DNA of 34,698 bases from Condylostoma magnum (GCA_920105805.1 CAKKTI010000176.1:1-34698); one strand, 5' to 3'. Positions 12,559 through 24,285 are shown, numbered from the stretch's first letter. Notes: generated by a model not told the origin, from the sequence alone. Translations and numbers: made by a program.

Positions 12559-13551
12559 TTAACAAGTTGGCTTCTCTAGTGAGTTATCATAATTGATTGA
12601 ATACTAATTAATAATACTTCTATCTAACTCAGGCAATTTACTTTTCTCAGTTCTTTGTCTATACAGTCTTCTTGATCTTTTCTTTCGTATAACTTTGGTT
12701 CTATCTTCCGATACTCATTGCAACTAAATTTCAACTTAGCACTATTCTCTTATAATTTGAAATATAGACTTAACGTATCTATAATTAGGCAAAGCTCCAT
12801 AATGAATTGACTAAAAGTAATTATACAACTCCAAGAATTCTTAAGGAACATCAACAAATAAATCCTATTTTTGCAACTTCATTGAATAAATTCTATGCTT
12901 TAATTATATTTAACTCAGTCCTTTTATATTCTACCAAGGTAAGCTTCCTTTTAGCATATAAATAAGCACAAAGATGTATGATTCTAAATCATCCTTATAA
13001 GATTAGGGCATTCCTTTATGCGTGTTCAAAGAGGCAAAGATATAGTTGCCTATAATTCCTTAAATTTGGTTATCATTAATTCCAATATGATCAAATCCAT
13101 TAATCTTTTTAGCCAATCCGAAATCTACTAAATACAACTAGCATTGTCTTTTTTTATCAAACAAAATTTATTAGGGCTTTAAATCTCTATGAATATATCC
13201 TTGCTTATGCAGCCTTTATAAGCATTTTATAAGCTAAATTCCAATATTAAGCACAGATCCTAACTGCAATGCTTTATATCTTTTCATTTTACGATAGAGT
13301 GTTGAACCTAAAAGCTGCATTGCTAATCAAATTTATTAATCTTTTATAAAACTTGCTATAAAATCAGGGAACCCGATTTGATTTCCTAATAGTTTTAACA
13401 CTTAAATATCTTATCTTATTGTATTGCTACAAGACTACTCCACTTTTATGCATACATTGGAGTTAGTCTAAGTGTCCAATGCTGTGTAAACGGTGCCAAA
13501 TGACCCTTTACCTATTACTTTTTACAATATAAACCTGTCTTAATCCTCCAT
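12559..13551 (-). CDS. Casein kinase 1 family protein kinase with altered catalytic loop
   Basis: 330 residues, a usual CK1 length. Visible motifs are the glycine loop GKGSFGTVY (residues 11-19), the lysine in CIKVE, HRDLKP (121-126), DFG (143-145), ASLNTH in place of the CK1 SINTH motif, and KDDLES followed by GSLPWQ. Together these mark CK1 rather than another Ser/Thr kinase. The two residues after HRDLKP are both UAA codons (13173-13168), read as Gln-Gln, so the metal-binding Asn of the usual DN pair is Gln. The C-terminal tail is basic (RKKRSRRLYRQR). The stop used is UAA at 12559-12561. The next in-frame UGA is at 12289, only 8 nt before the next gene's ATG and after 90 codons of intergenic-like sequence. 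It is divergent from the mevalonate-pathway gene, sharing a 120-nt spacer. Confidence 0.85.
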
Positions 13552-13671
13552 GTTTTATTAAGTTGATATAGGTTAGATATTTTAAGTATTCATAAAATAA
13601 GCTTTTTCAATGATATTTGAAACTGCTATTTGTTTAAGGTCAGGTAATATATTTAATCTTTACAAAGAAAT
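13552..13671. promoter_or_regulatory. Short divergent intergenic spacer
   Basis: 120 nt separate the start codons of the CK1 kinase (minus) and phosphomevalonate kinase (plus), so both promoters and 5' leaders must fit here. It is about 75% A+T, and no specific element can be named by eye. Both ATGs are preceded by A-rich bases (AAAAC-ATG and AAAGAAAT-ATG), as in most genes of this window. Confidence 0.5.
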
Positions 13672-14745
13672 ATGAATTTACTAACATTTAATGCATAAGG
13701 AAAAGTTTTGATTTTAGGAGGCTACTTAGTACTATTAGAATAGCCAGGATTAGTATTATAAGTTGATACATCAATGACAGCTGTTTTGCGTATATTCGAA
13801 GGGAATTTGATAAAAGTAAGATCCTTTTATATGTAAGAAGAATGAGTCTTTTAAAACGGAGTTAAAATCGAAGGAACTACTAATAACTTTATTGAAAATT
13901 CGGTGAAATCTGCATATATGTACGCTTAATGCTTTAATAAGCTTGAAGTTCTTAATAATATGAGTTTAGAAATTGACATTTAAAGTGATGAAGAATTTTA
14001 TATAGATGGCAAAACTGGATTAGGTAGCTCGGCATGTGTTGTTTGTAGTATCACTAAGCTAATACTTAATGCTCTCAATGAATTTGACGATAAAGTTATA
14101 TTTTGATTTGCTCTTTTATCTAATCATATGGCTTAGAATAAAATAGGAAGTGGATTTGATATTTCAGCCTGCTTATTCGGCTCTCAAATCTATATAAAAC
14201 CCCAATTAAGCTATATACAAGAAGTAGTTGCATCAAGATAGCTAGAAATGAATTAGTTATAAGAAGAAATCAATACTAGGATATTCCCACCATAAGGAAT
14301 ATCTTTACCCCCAAATTGATAGCTAATTCTTTGTGCATAAGATGGAGGATCAGATACTCGCTTTCTAGTTAGCCAAGTCTTGAGTTGATACAAAGACAAT
14401 AAAACTAATCCAATATGAGAAAGCATAAACTCAGCCAATTTAACTCTATTTGATAAAATATAGTAAAATGATACAGATTGTAAGTAATAAAGTTAAATTT
14501 TGCGTAACCTGTAATATGAACTGTCATAGTTAACTTAAACGGAGATAGTATCATGATCTCTTAATTAAACTTTAAAACAGATAGAAGATATAATAGAAGA
14601 AGTTATATTTGCAGGAGTGCCAGGTGCAGGTGGTTAAGATGCCTTTTTTGTACTTATAAATAGTCCTAGTCATGATTAAGCTGTCGAGATTTTGAAAAGT
14701 CTTTCTGATTTCAATGTATTAAATACCAGAATATTTCGAAATTAA
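13672..14745 (+). CDS. Phosphomevalonate kinase (GHMP family)
   Basis: 357 residues. It phosphorylates mevalonate-5-phosphate with ATP in the cytosolic mevalonate pathway to isoprenoids. Evidence: N-terminal GKVLILGGYLVL; the GHMP ATP loop GLGSSACVV (about residues 116-124); GSGFDISACLFGSQIY, matching the family's GSGFD block; GGSDTRFLVSQVLSWY, resembling the GSSTxxLV motif; and the C-terminal PGAGGQDAFFVL (from residue 317). Trp in EEWVF, VIFWF, NWQL, LSWY and PIWES is all UGA. It is shorter than yeast Erg8 (about 450), mainly at the C-terminus. The stop used is UAA at 14743-14745 after NTRIFRN; reading on to the next UGA (about 14939) adds intergenic-like sequence. Galactokinase or mevalonate kinase fit the GSGFD and PGAGG blocks less well. 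Confidence 0.85.
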
Positions 14746-15158
14746 AGTAATAGATAATTATCATTTTATACTTATTTAATAGGCATTACCAGTCTCTTAA
14801 TTTCTCCACGTTTATATAATCAAATTGCATTCATACACTACTCAGTTTGTTAATATTTAAACCTGTATAGACTTTTTTAAGAGTGTTTTTTGTATCTTCA
14901 ATATAATCTGTAAAGGATCCATTGAATTCAGTATTAAAAGTATTTACAATTGCCTAAATAGAGTATTAGTGTATTCTTATTTACTACTAAGACTATAATA
15001 GGATCAATTGCTTGAGTAAAGCTTAAGGAAAGTTTAAAGCTATCATTTCTATATTAAACTAATTTTGTTTGGTATGTAATATTAGAAGTTAAGGATATGA
15101 ACATCAAAGTTATCGTTTCTTGATGTCAATTAAGAGCTATAAATATCACAAATTACAA

Positions 15159-15172
15159 GGTATAATTATACC
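15159..15172. repeat. Perfect 14-nt palindrome
   Basis: GGTATAATTATACC reads the same on both strands. The next 45 bases repeat the word GGTATA twice more (about 15184 and 15204), beside a GGGTATG. It may be a protein-binding cluster or chance in AT-rich DNA; no function is claimed. Confidence 0.5.
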
Positions 15173-15843
15173 CGTTTGAACAAAGGTATATTGGGTATGT
15201 AAGGTATAAAAATGTCCGTTTTCAAATATACCTTTATTATTCTAATAGCTTATACAAAATGTAAATTTAACTTTTATAGGGCTAAATGATCTGGTAAATC
15301 TTATTACCGTATGTGTTTCAAGCTATTGAAACAGTTTAAGGTTAATTCAGTATCAAATATAACCTAATGTATATACAATTATATATTTATCAATAATTAC
15401 TTAATCTGAACTTACTAAGGAGTGTAATACTTCAGTTAAATAGCCTAATTGAATAGGAAAATATATTAAAAGCAGTAATAGTTAAATAATCATTTTAAAA
15501 GGCAATAATTATTACTGGATTCGTCTATGTTTCTTTACTTATTTTCTTGCTTTGAAAAGTTACTAGACATATAAAATAAGGAAATTATATTGATAAATAA
15601 GCTATCAAATTCATACAATGTCTTATAATTAATCAACACTCTCATATTTGAATGAAATTTGAGTAAACCAAAATGATTACCTATAAAACAGCCTTTATAT
15701 ATTTATTGAAGCAATTATAGTTTAAATCTATTAAATAACAACAAATGAAGTGATATTAGGGCATGCATTTTTACAATTTAAAGCATAATGTCTGAAAATA
15801 TAAATGCTGGCATTATATATAATATTCGAATTAATAATATAGT

Positions 15844-15893
15844 TTATATTGTTCATACTCTCTATAGCTTATATTGTTAATACTCTCTATAGC
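15844..15893. repeat. Two tandem 25-nt units
   Basis: Units 15844-15868 and 15869-15893 differ at one base (GTTCATAC versus GTTAATAC), and a partial third copy of 4-5 bases follows. It looks like a recent local duplication in non-coding DNA. Confidence 0.85.
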
Positions 15894-16548
15894 TTATAAA
15901 GATTAAATCTTATATTAATTTAAATATTAATGATTTAATAATAATCGTTTTCTAAGATAACATATTTTGTACAGAATTGATTCAATATCAAATACCACTT
16001 TTTACATTTACCTTATTCAACTGTTCAAAAACTATTAGCACTTAATTATAATTGCTTTATACCCTGATTATATTCACATAGAATAAGTTTAATGATTGAC
16101 AATTACAGTAATTAATCAAAATAATATTACTAATAGTTTAATTAATTTGTCTTATTGTATTGATTCAACCAAACAATGCATGTTAAACATAAATCTAATT
16201 AGCTATAAGTATTATTCTCCAATTAAATAAATTGCCTTATTTTATCACCTTGAGTTATTTGGAAGAATTCAAAAGGAAATATATTTTAAATTACTAATAT
16301 AATAGAGTTGATATGCAATACTTGTGAAACTGTTACTTTTATCATTTATTAGGTATATTTTCATATTAAGTAGTTACAAATTATATTAGTCCAAACTATT
16401 CACTCCAATTTTTCTCTGTATTAAAATCTCACATAGTATTATTTTTCAATCAACTACTTTACTATTATAAATTGTGTTATCAATACCCTATTTTAAACAA
16501 CATGATTGAATAGTTTCTAAGTCCTTTATTATTTTTAAATATCTATAA

Positions 16549-18705
16549 CTAACTAATTCCACTTATACTGCTTGCGTTTAGAAAGAGCTAAGATTTTAGA
16601 CGTTGAGTAATATAGTTCAATTGCTCTTTAATTTAAATGATATCCTGCTATAGTTGAGGTTATTTCTATTCTTTATCTTTGTTAACTCCATTCATTTATT
16701 AAAACAATTTCTTTCTTTTCTTCACAATACGTTTTACATATTATCTTATCTAAAAATCTGACATATCTTTAAGCTTTCCTCTTTCGTATTTTTCCTATAT
16801 AATCAGAGCCTCTTCATATGCTTTTTAATCCTTTTTTAGCCTTTTCTCAGCAATTTCCTCCATTTAATTATAAATACTTCTAAAGTTCCCTTTGATATGC
16901 TCTAATAAGATCTTATCTAGTCCAAGAAGTTCAGTATTAATAAAAGATTTTGCTTAAAATCTTCTTTTTGTCATCTAAATAAACTCATAATCTCCAAAAT
17001 AAGAGTTTTGTTATATTTATACATTAGCTTTTATACTTTTATCAAATACAATTAGCACTCTTCCTTGAACAATGAAATATAGCTCATCAGCATGCTCGTT
17101 TTACTAATAAATATATTCACCAGCTTAAATAAACTATCCTTTTAACAGTGGGACAATATCAGCAATAAAAACTTAATCTTTGTCTTAAAAGAACTGTATT
17201 CTAGTTGCAGCTCCTTGAAATAAAGCAATTGCGATCTCATATCTTAATGCTCTAGGCAATTCATGAAAAATCTCCTATCTATCCTTTATAGAATAACCTT
17301 ATTTTTAGATAGAATACCTCAAAGCATGTCTTAATCTCTACTTTGTGTCTCCCTTTAGTCTCAAATCCTATGCTATTTAATCTAAAATAGACAATTTGTT
17401 TGCTAGTACTGTTTCTCTATATAAAAGTTACTTAGAATCTAAATTAGAAAGCATTGAGGAAAGACTTCCTACAGTAAAAGACATGAAAAACAGCCCGAAA
17501 ATCATTCATAAGATAGAAATTAAAAGCTCTAATTATGTAAGTGGTGTAATATCCCCGTATCCTACTGAAGAAAGAGTGGTAATTGATCAATAAATAGAAA
17601 GCAGGTACAGATATCCTATGTCGTATTCTAAATGCCCGTTTTTAGTTACTCATGTGTCAGGATGGAAGTTCTCAAGTTTGGCTGCAAAGTACCAAAAACA
17701 AGCAGATAAGTGAATCCCAATAGTAACTGTAAAGAAAAATCCTATTAATCTCAATACGCTTTACTTTATGCTGAATAAATCCTAAAGCTTCTCAATTCAT
17801 TCAGAGTTTTTGAACTATTTAATCATTTTAAAAACCCTGGAAATTCTAAATAACCTATATAGCCTAGGAAGTCTTACCAATCTTATAAGATTGTTGTAAT
17901 TTCCAGATTAATCTTCCTAATCATCATCTGAAGCCAATGTTTCTATTAGATTTATAGGAATACAAGCAATCAAGTCAATAATTAGCCATGATTTCAAATA
18001 ATTCAAGAAAATCCTTTTACGATCTGTAACAAAATTCCCATCGTTATCTAAATAAGCCGAGTTTAAGTTGATTATTATGTCAATGAAAAACAGAGTATCA
18101 ATAAAGATATCTGTAAACCACCACCCATCAAAATCTTCAGTGTCTAGAAAAGCTAATTTAAAAGGCATTACAGTAGCAGTTTAAATCAGTAGTACTATTA
18201 AAACAGCATTTCATACAGACTTTTTCCTGCTGTTGGGATGGAAGATTCCAAAAGGAGTTGTTGTAATTTTACCCTCATCATCGTACTATGATGAAAAATA
18301 CTGTTTTTTAGTCTTTCCATTTGGAGACTGTTCACTTGTGGGTGCTGTTAGATTCATGGTAGTAGATGTTCCGTATAATTAGATTTATATTCCTAGTTTT
18401 TAGAGGTAAAGTTTACTTATAATTTTTGTCTTAAGTCTTTTTCATACGTCTAGATACTTGCAGTCTTCAGTTGAAGCATTTCTTACTAATCATTTTTAGC
18501 GTTCTGGTATACTCATACAGGATAGATCCTTCTAGCTTTCATTTAGGTCCTGTATAATAGTTGGTAATGAACCTCTACTTCTAACTGTGCCATGACTTAT
18601 AGGAGAGCATAGAGGCTATTAACTAGGATTTTCTTCGTATGTGGTTTCTATTTTGTAAGCTCTTCTTCTTAGAATCTTACTCAACAACTTATTAGAACTT
18701 ACCAT
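16549..18705 (-). CDS. Voltage-gated K+ channel with cyclic-nucleotide-binding domain
   Basis: 718 residues. After a polar N-terminus of about 160 residues, hydrophobic segments S1-S6 follow. S4 carries regularly spaced arginines (LIRLVRLPRLYRLFRISRVF). The selectivity filter is SSVGYGDITP (GYGD at residues 382-385), which predicts K+ selectivity. The pore-helix Trp of YWSITTLSSVGYGD is a UGA codon (17587-17589). S6 is followed by a C-linker and a cyclic-nucleotide-binding fold around residues 515-600 (GEYIYQQNEHADELYFIVQG). The tail is basic and coiled-coil. The plan is that of the EAG/HCN/plant Shaker-like group, which is expanded in ciliates, where such channels set the membrane potential controlling ciliary beat. 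The filter favours a K+ channel over a mixed-cation HCN channel. The stop used is UAG at 16549-16551; UGA at 16480-16482 would add 23 codons. Confidence 0.92.
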
Positions 18706-19208
18706 TTTATAGTAAATTGGTTGATGCTGCTTTATCAACAGCAGCTTATTATGCTTGTGTCAGGATAATATGGCTTTATATGATTTGATTAAATTTAGTT
18801 ATAATGGAAACTTATATGATTGTAATAAAGGTCGGTATGAATTAAACATTATTTCTTTAAGATTTGGAATTAATTTGTGTGTATATTTAAAGTATTAATG
18901 AATTTTATATGTACATAAAGCACTCTCCCAAATTTATAATATTTTGATTATTAATATCTTCATAATCTATAGATTCCTTGATGTATTTATGAGCTTTTGC
19001 AATAATATTAAAATATTATTAGTTTCATTGTAAAAATATTACATGAATGCTTTATTAAGTTGTAATGATTATCTATACATTTTGAAAAAATGGTAATATT
19101 GACTTTTATACTATATTAGCAAAATATACGAATGCTTTTAATGTCATCTCTACTCTTATACTTTATAAATTACTATAATAAGACTATAGGTGAGAATAAA
19201 TTTATATT
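18706..19208. other. AT-rich intergenic stretch
   Basis: About 500 nt between the end of the minus-strand coiled-coil gene and the start of the minus-strand channel gene, so it should hold the channel promoter near 18706-18800. The minus-strand frame from the coiled-coil gene stays open to UGA at 18960, but its composition is intergenic. No RNA gene was recognised. Confidence 0.6.
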
Positions 19209-20015
19209 TTAAAATCTTATAGCCGACAACTTGAAATACAAAAATGCTTCATTCTCTGAATTCGATCTTTTCTGCAATCTTTTAAATATTGGCTGTTGCT
19301 TATACTTCCTATTGGATATTTGTTTATCATTTACGGGTGTTTTTGCCCTAGATGAATACTCTATCTTTTCTGTTTCTTGGGTATTGAAAACAATATCCTC
19401 CTCAGAGTTAACAAATATTTTGTAATTATTTTACTCATAGGACAAAGTTCTACGTTCATTTAAAGGTGTGTTGCTTTTTGTTTAATCATGCGAATTTAAT
19501 TCAGTTTATTTCTTATAGATTTCACTATAGAGTTTCTCTAATCTTTAATTCTCTAAATTCGTTACCTGAAGAGCTTGCTAGCATTAATCAATTATTTTAG
19601 TTAAGTTATTTTGCAATATTTGCAAGGAGGTGATTTAAAATTAAAGTTCCCCTATTTTATCCCTTATTGACTCTTATGTTTACACTTTTTTAGAAATTTT
19701 ATCCTTACAGAAACTTGTTTATTACTGCTCGTTTATCTAAGAATTGATTTATTCTAGTCTATCTTCTTAGGCTTATATTTCCTCTCATAATAATTATTGT
19801 TATACTAGTAATTATTCTCGTTTTTAATAGGCTTCGAGTAAATCTGATTCTTTGGATTGCTGAAGGTCAAAAATTCGAGAATTCAGTACATCAAATGTTT
19901 TACTTTTACTATGATTAATTTTTAGTAACTACTTGGGGATTGGATCTTTATTTGGCTAATTCTTTTCAAACTCAAAATTTGATTACTTTGAGGTATTGCA
20001 AATATTCTGTTCCAT
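19209..20015 (-). CDS. Coiled-coil protein of unknown function
   Basis: 268 residues starting MEQNICNTSKQ. A polar, Lys/Ser-rich leader of about 55 residues is followed by a Gln/Glu/Leu-rich coiled coil at about residues 60-180 (for example KREQLLVQQQLLWEEIQAQE), then a basic, Ser/Thr-rich tail (YSSRAKTPVNDKQ) ending SAIRF. Many Gln codons are UAA or UAG. The stop used is UAA at 19209-19211; the frame is open to UGA at 18960, but the extra 83 codons look intergenic. I recognise no family. Structural or cytoskeletal use is a guess from composition. Confidence 0.7.
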
Positions 20016-21455
20016 ATTTATGCTTTATTATCTGATTTAAACTTTATGTATATAGTATGTTATTATATACCATCAGATATATTTCAATTCACATATTTAA
20101 CTAATTTTATTATTGTATCTTATTTATAATGTTATTATTGAATTTTATTTTCTACGATATACATGTATTAAGTATAATACTATCATATTTTACTCATTTT
20201 TACAATTACTTTATTTAAACAATCTCCTTGTATATATATTTCCCATCGATTACTTATTTTTAATTTGAAGTAAGACAATTACATAAAAGATTATTATTTA
20301 ATTTGGTATAAATATGTTAACCCGATAATTTATAATTAAATAAGGGAAAAGTGTACTACTTAATTATTAAATATTAATAAGCTAATTAATTTCATAATAG
20401 ATTGCAAGTTTTGGGTTATCGTTATAATTAATACTGAATTTTCGTAGGCTATTGATAATATTGTGCATTTCTTTAGTTCAGAAGCATCCTATTATTATCA
20501 TTGAATATATTTAAAAGTCTTATTGTTTTATCTTAACCACTGAAAAGGACAAACTGATCTTAAACTATTATATAGAAACCATTAATATCCTACTATTTTG
20601 TTGTGTTTTTTTAATCTAATAATTTAATAAGTAATCAGCTCCTTCAGAAATAACTAGATTGCTTCAATACATACATCTAATTTATTCATGTATGCCTATT
20701 GCTGTATTGTTTTTCTTATTGTATAAATCCTAGAGTTTAATTTTTTATCTTCTCCTCCATATATTACCTTATTTCCTTCAATAATTATACAATGGGTGCG
20801 GGTAGTATTATTATTGGAATCCTTTTTAATCTACTTAATATAAATTCATCTCCTCCTGAACTTATGTAATCTTTTAGTATAAATGAATATGATTATTATG
20901 CTTTCCTACAGTATTATCCTTATTCTATAAATCTCAGATAGTGCTGGCGTTATAACCAATTATAAGTTATTTATCTTGTATTGCTACTCTTTAAGCACAA
21001 TATTATCTAGATTTATATTACTTCCAATTAACCATAAGAAAGATTTAAACTATCAATTTTAGTCATATATTACCACAAATGTATTTTAATTTAAAGTAAG
21101 TATAGTTAAAATATTACACTTTTGTTCTTCTCTTTGGTAGGATAGATAATTCAAAATTTTAAAAGGCTTGTATTGTTTATTTATTATAGCAATATATGAT
21201 ACTACATTAGGATTTAATATCTAGCAGTTATCATTTACTTAAAATCTACCTTTTAATACATGATTTTATAGCATTTGAATAAAATCATCGATTACAAAAT
21301 TTATGTGAGTTTAGTTTTTCTATAGTACAATTTTAAATCTTGCTTAATTCTATCTAATTATGTAGTTTTTATTATTACTTCAATCATCTAAGCTATCAAC
21401 CTTGCCATTTATATAAAAATGTATTTCAAAGCTAAGGTTACATTATACAAATAAA
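20016..21455. other. AT-rich stretch with no convincing gene
   Basis: About 1.4 kb between the start of one minus-strand gene and the end of the next. All three minus-strand frames have open runs of 80-140 codons, some with faintly WD-like words. They shift frame without a good intron and lack coding base periodicity. The part next to 20016 should include the coiled-coil gene's promoter. Fast-decaying coding sequence cannot be ruled out. Confidence 0.5.
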
Positions 21456-22031
21456 TCATTATAATAATACTTAATTCTAACTAGTTCTAGCTAATTTCCA
21501 TGAATAAACCTCTAAAGCAGTTAAAGTATCTTTAAAACTCCCCTAAAATGCAATAACAGCTCTTTTTTGAGATTTTAAGTCCACTTCCATTTAAAACTCT
21601 CCTTTTCCTTTTTCTCCGATTACTTCTAGTTTCTATTTTGTACTTTGAATAAAAATACTACAAATACTTTCTCCATTATGTGATACTGCCATTAATTAAA
21701 TATGCTCAGTGGGATCCAATTCTATTTTATAAGCTTAACCTCCACTTTAGCAATGGGTCATTCTTTTCCTCTGATTATCAATAAAGTAGGTTACATCTAA
21801 CCCGTTAATATAATCTTCTTTAAATATATTTATTTAGTCAATATGCACAATTTAAGACTGCTTTATATGCTCTCTATCACTAAAATATATTCCATCCTCT
21901 TTAACGACTTAGCCAGAAGGAGGATATGCTTCTATCATAGCAGCTGCCTCTTTTAACGTATGCAGAGGTGGCTTAAACTCATTAATGTATACTACAGGCT
22001 AATTCCTGCTGTTAAAGATTCCACAACCCAT
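21456..22031 (-). CDS. Acylation-signal protein with jacalin-like domain
   Basis: 191 residues. It starts MGCGIFNSR; a Gly2-Cys3 start is the classic pattern for N-myristoylation plus palmitoylation, so membrane attachment is likely. Residues about 55-180 resemble the jacalin-like beta-prism fold in spacing: INIFKEDYINGLDVTY near the start, AYKIELDPTEHIQLMAV in the middle, and FQGSFKDTLTALEVY at the end. This is a fold-level guess; sugar binding is not shown. About 29% of codons start with G, against 14-18% in the neighbouring chance frames, which supports real coding. It ends at UGA 21456-21458, right after several UAG/UAA codons any of which could be the true end, so the last 5-8 residues are uncertain. 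Confidence 0.7.
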
Positions 22032-23110
22032 TTACTTTTAAAAAAATATAGTCTAAAAGTACAATATGTAATAAAGCAACTAGGAATTTATTACTCAAAT
22101 AAACAGTTTGTAAATGCATAGATATGTATGGTTTTTAATTGAAGGTTATATGTAGTAGTAATAGTTACGCAATATCTTATAGCAAATTTATCGTTTAATT
22201 CGCTTTGAATTGATTTTAAAGATTTATTAGTGCCAATAAAAAGCTTCCTGAAATAAGAGTGTATTATGAGTTATCTCTACAACAGATAAATTGAAGCATC
22301 TGATGTTGTATTCTTCTTTTTAGGCTTTATATTACTAGAAGTAAACCCTTTCTTTTACTTTATCTAGTTTTATTTATATAATAAATAGCCCCATTTATAT
22401 AGAAAAGGAGTATTCTTAGATCGTAATTTTTAAACTAAGTTATAATATTTAACTATTCATTAACAGTGGTTTCGTATAAGTATAGATCTTAATTAACTGT
22501 TAGAATATATAGCAGATTAGCCTGATCAAAACTTAATATAAAACTTTTGAGGATTTAACAAAGCACTATTGCTTAAATCTAGTTCTCATATCTAATAATT
22601 GAATAGGAAAATAAATTTAGTAGTACATAATCTAGTTTCACAAATATATAGATAATCTAGGATAGGGCTTAAGTGATATAGTTCTTATTGTTATTTACAG
22701 ATTTACTACTGGTTTTAAATACTTAGTTTTTTGTCTTTTAAGAAAAGTTTCAATATCTTAATAGGATTCTTGCATTTTTTAGCTGTTACAAGCAATCATT
22801 GTATTTCTTCACTAATTATCAAAGAAGCATAACTTTAATAAGTTAGCCTAACCTGTTGTAGGACTTTTATACTAAAGCAAGGCTAATTAGACAGAGTATT
22901 AATATCCCTGTCTTTAAGCCCTTACTCTCAAAACTTATATACTAAATTAATCTAGTTCATTCTATGGTAATGATTGCCATGAAATAGCAAAAAGCTCGGG
23001 TATTGTTTCTCTTGTATAAGGAAAGAGTAAATTCTAGGTGTTAATAATTTCCTATGAGGGCGAGTGTTTCTTTATTTAGATTGCTTATAACTTACTAGAA
23101 TTTCTTAAAA
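22032..23110. other. Divergent intergenic stretch with ambiguous open frames
   Basis: It lies between two divergent starts (22031 minus, 23111 plus). A plus frame from ATG 22266 is open to UAA at 23106 and looks membrane-like. Minus frames over 22700-23100 also read as plausible protein. None has a G-rich first codon position (14-17%), and the best minus frame lacks an ATG. G+C rises to about 35% at 22880-23080, so decayed or unusual coding sequence is possible. No call is made. Confidence 0.5.
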
Positions 23111-24259
23111 ATGGAAATATAGGATAGAGATGCGATTAAGTTAATTGATAGTATAATAGAGGAAAATAACCCTGAATAAATTGATATATTGAAATCGTAT
23201 TGTGAGAGAATATATTGCAATATAGAGGATTTAAGGCCTTAATCAATAGATTACTTTGATTAAAAGTAGGCTGGTTATACTTAAAAGCATAACGAAGCTA
23301 GAAGAATTGCTAGAATTATGATGATTTATAAAGAGATCTAATCTGATATTGAAAATGATTAAAAGTAGCAGTCTAATAAAAGGGATTTTGATAAATTAAT
23401 AAAAGTTCCTATAAATCAAGAGGAATTGCATAAGTATAAATTATAAAAGGTAAAGCAGAAAATTTTAATCTAGAAAAATGTGAAACTGAATCAATACAAG
23501 CTATAAAGTAATTATTAAAAGAGGTAAAGGCAACTGATGCAAAAAGTGCTAGGAAAATAGTAGAAAAAGAAAGCTTTGATTTAAACTTCATTTCATGATA
23601 AGTAATAACTAAGAAGAAAATTGGCTTTATAAAGAGTTTAAGATTAAGAAAGATAAATATATGACAGAGGAATTAATTATACACCATAACCAAGACTAAA
23701 TTAGAGGGTTTAGTAGAAAAATGCATCAAAATATAGACTAAGTTAATAGAATTCTATTAACGATAAATCTATTGATGATCAGTTAATGCAGATTGAGAAT
23801 AAGATGAATAGATCAACAGAATTAGCATATTAAGTACAGAAAGAAAAACTAGATAAACTTACAAGGAATAAAAAGATTATAACTGAAAAGTAAGTAGAAG
23901 ATAAAGCTTTACAAAAAATAAAGTAAATGGCTCTGTAGTAATAAAAATCACAAAGATTAAGAGAAGAATAAATAGCAAAAAGTGTTGATAAGTTAAAAAA
24001 ATAATAATGTATAAGATTTGATAGTGTGAAAAAGAGGAAAGAATTATAACAATAAGGAAGATTTTAGTAAATGTAAAAACTTGCTTAAAAGGAGCAAAAA
24101 GTTTAACAGATTTTGGCATAAAGAAAGCAAGAGCTACTTAGAAAGATTTAGTTTAAAAAGGAAAAGTAAAATTTAAGGATAAACGATCAACGTGAGAACT
24201 ACTACAATCAGATTAAAAAGTCCTTTAGATTTAAAAACAAAATACTAAATAAAATTTAA
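23111..24259 (+). CDS. Gln/Lys-rich coiled-coil protein
   Basis: 382 residues starting MEIQDRDAIKLIDSIIEE. It is strongly helical, rich in Gln, Lys and Glu throughout, with a central region carrying basic patches and long coiled coil at about residues 215-370 (for example QKEKLDKLTRNKKI, RKQELLRKIQ). Most Gln codons are UAA or UAG. The stop used is UAA at 24257-24259 after ILNKIQ. Without it the frame would run about 570 nt to a UGA near 24830, straight across the convergent gene on the other strand. I recognise no family; a cytoskeletal role is only suggested by composition. Confidence 0.75.
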
Positions 24260-24285
24260 CTTGTGATTAACTCAAAAACTAATAT

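Larger units (their letters stand above)
14746..16548. other. Long AT-rich intergenic stretch
   Basis: It lies between the 3' ends of two convergent genes. A minus-strand frame open from about 15497 down to 14714 begins with a signal-peptide-like run, but its composition is not coding and its UGA density equals chance. The stretch contains the 14-nt palindrome and the 25-nt tandem repeat listed separately. No RNA gene was recognised. Confidence 0.6.

Noticed and set aside
14714-15497. Minus-strand open frame of about 260 codons beginning with a signal-peptide-like run
   Set aside because: Only about 13% of codons start with G, UGA density equals chance for this base composition, and it would run into the phosphomevalonate kinase 3' end. 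Chance frames of this size are common when only UGA breaks a frame.
20500-21450. Minus-strand WD40-like fragments in three frames
   Set aside because: The WD-like words are few, lie in different frames and need implausible 38-nt or 16-nt introns to join. Composition is intergenic.
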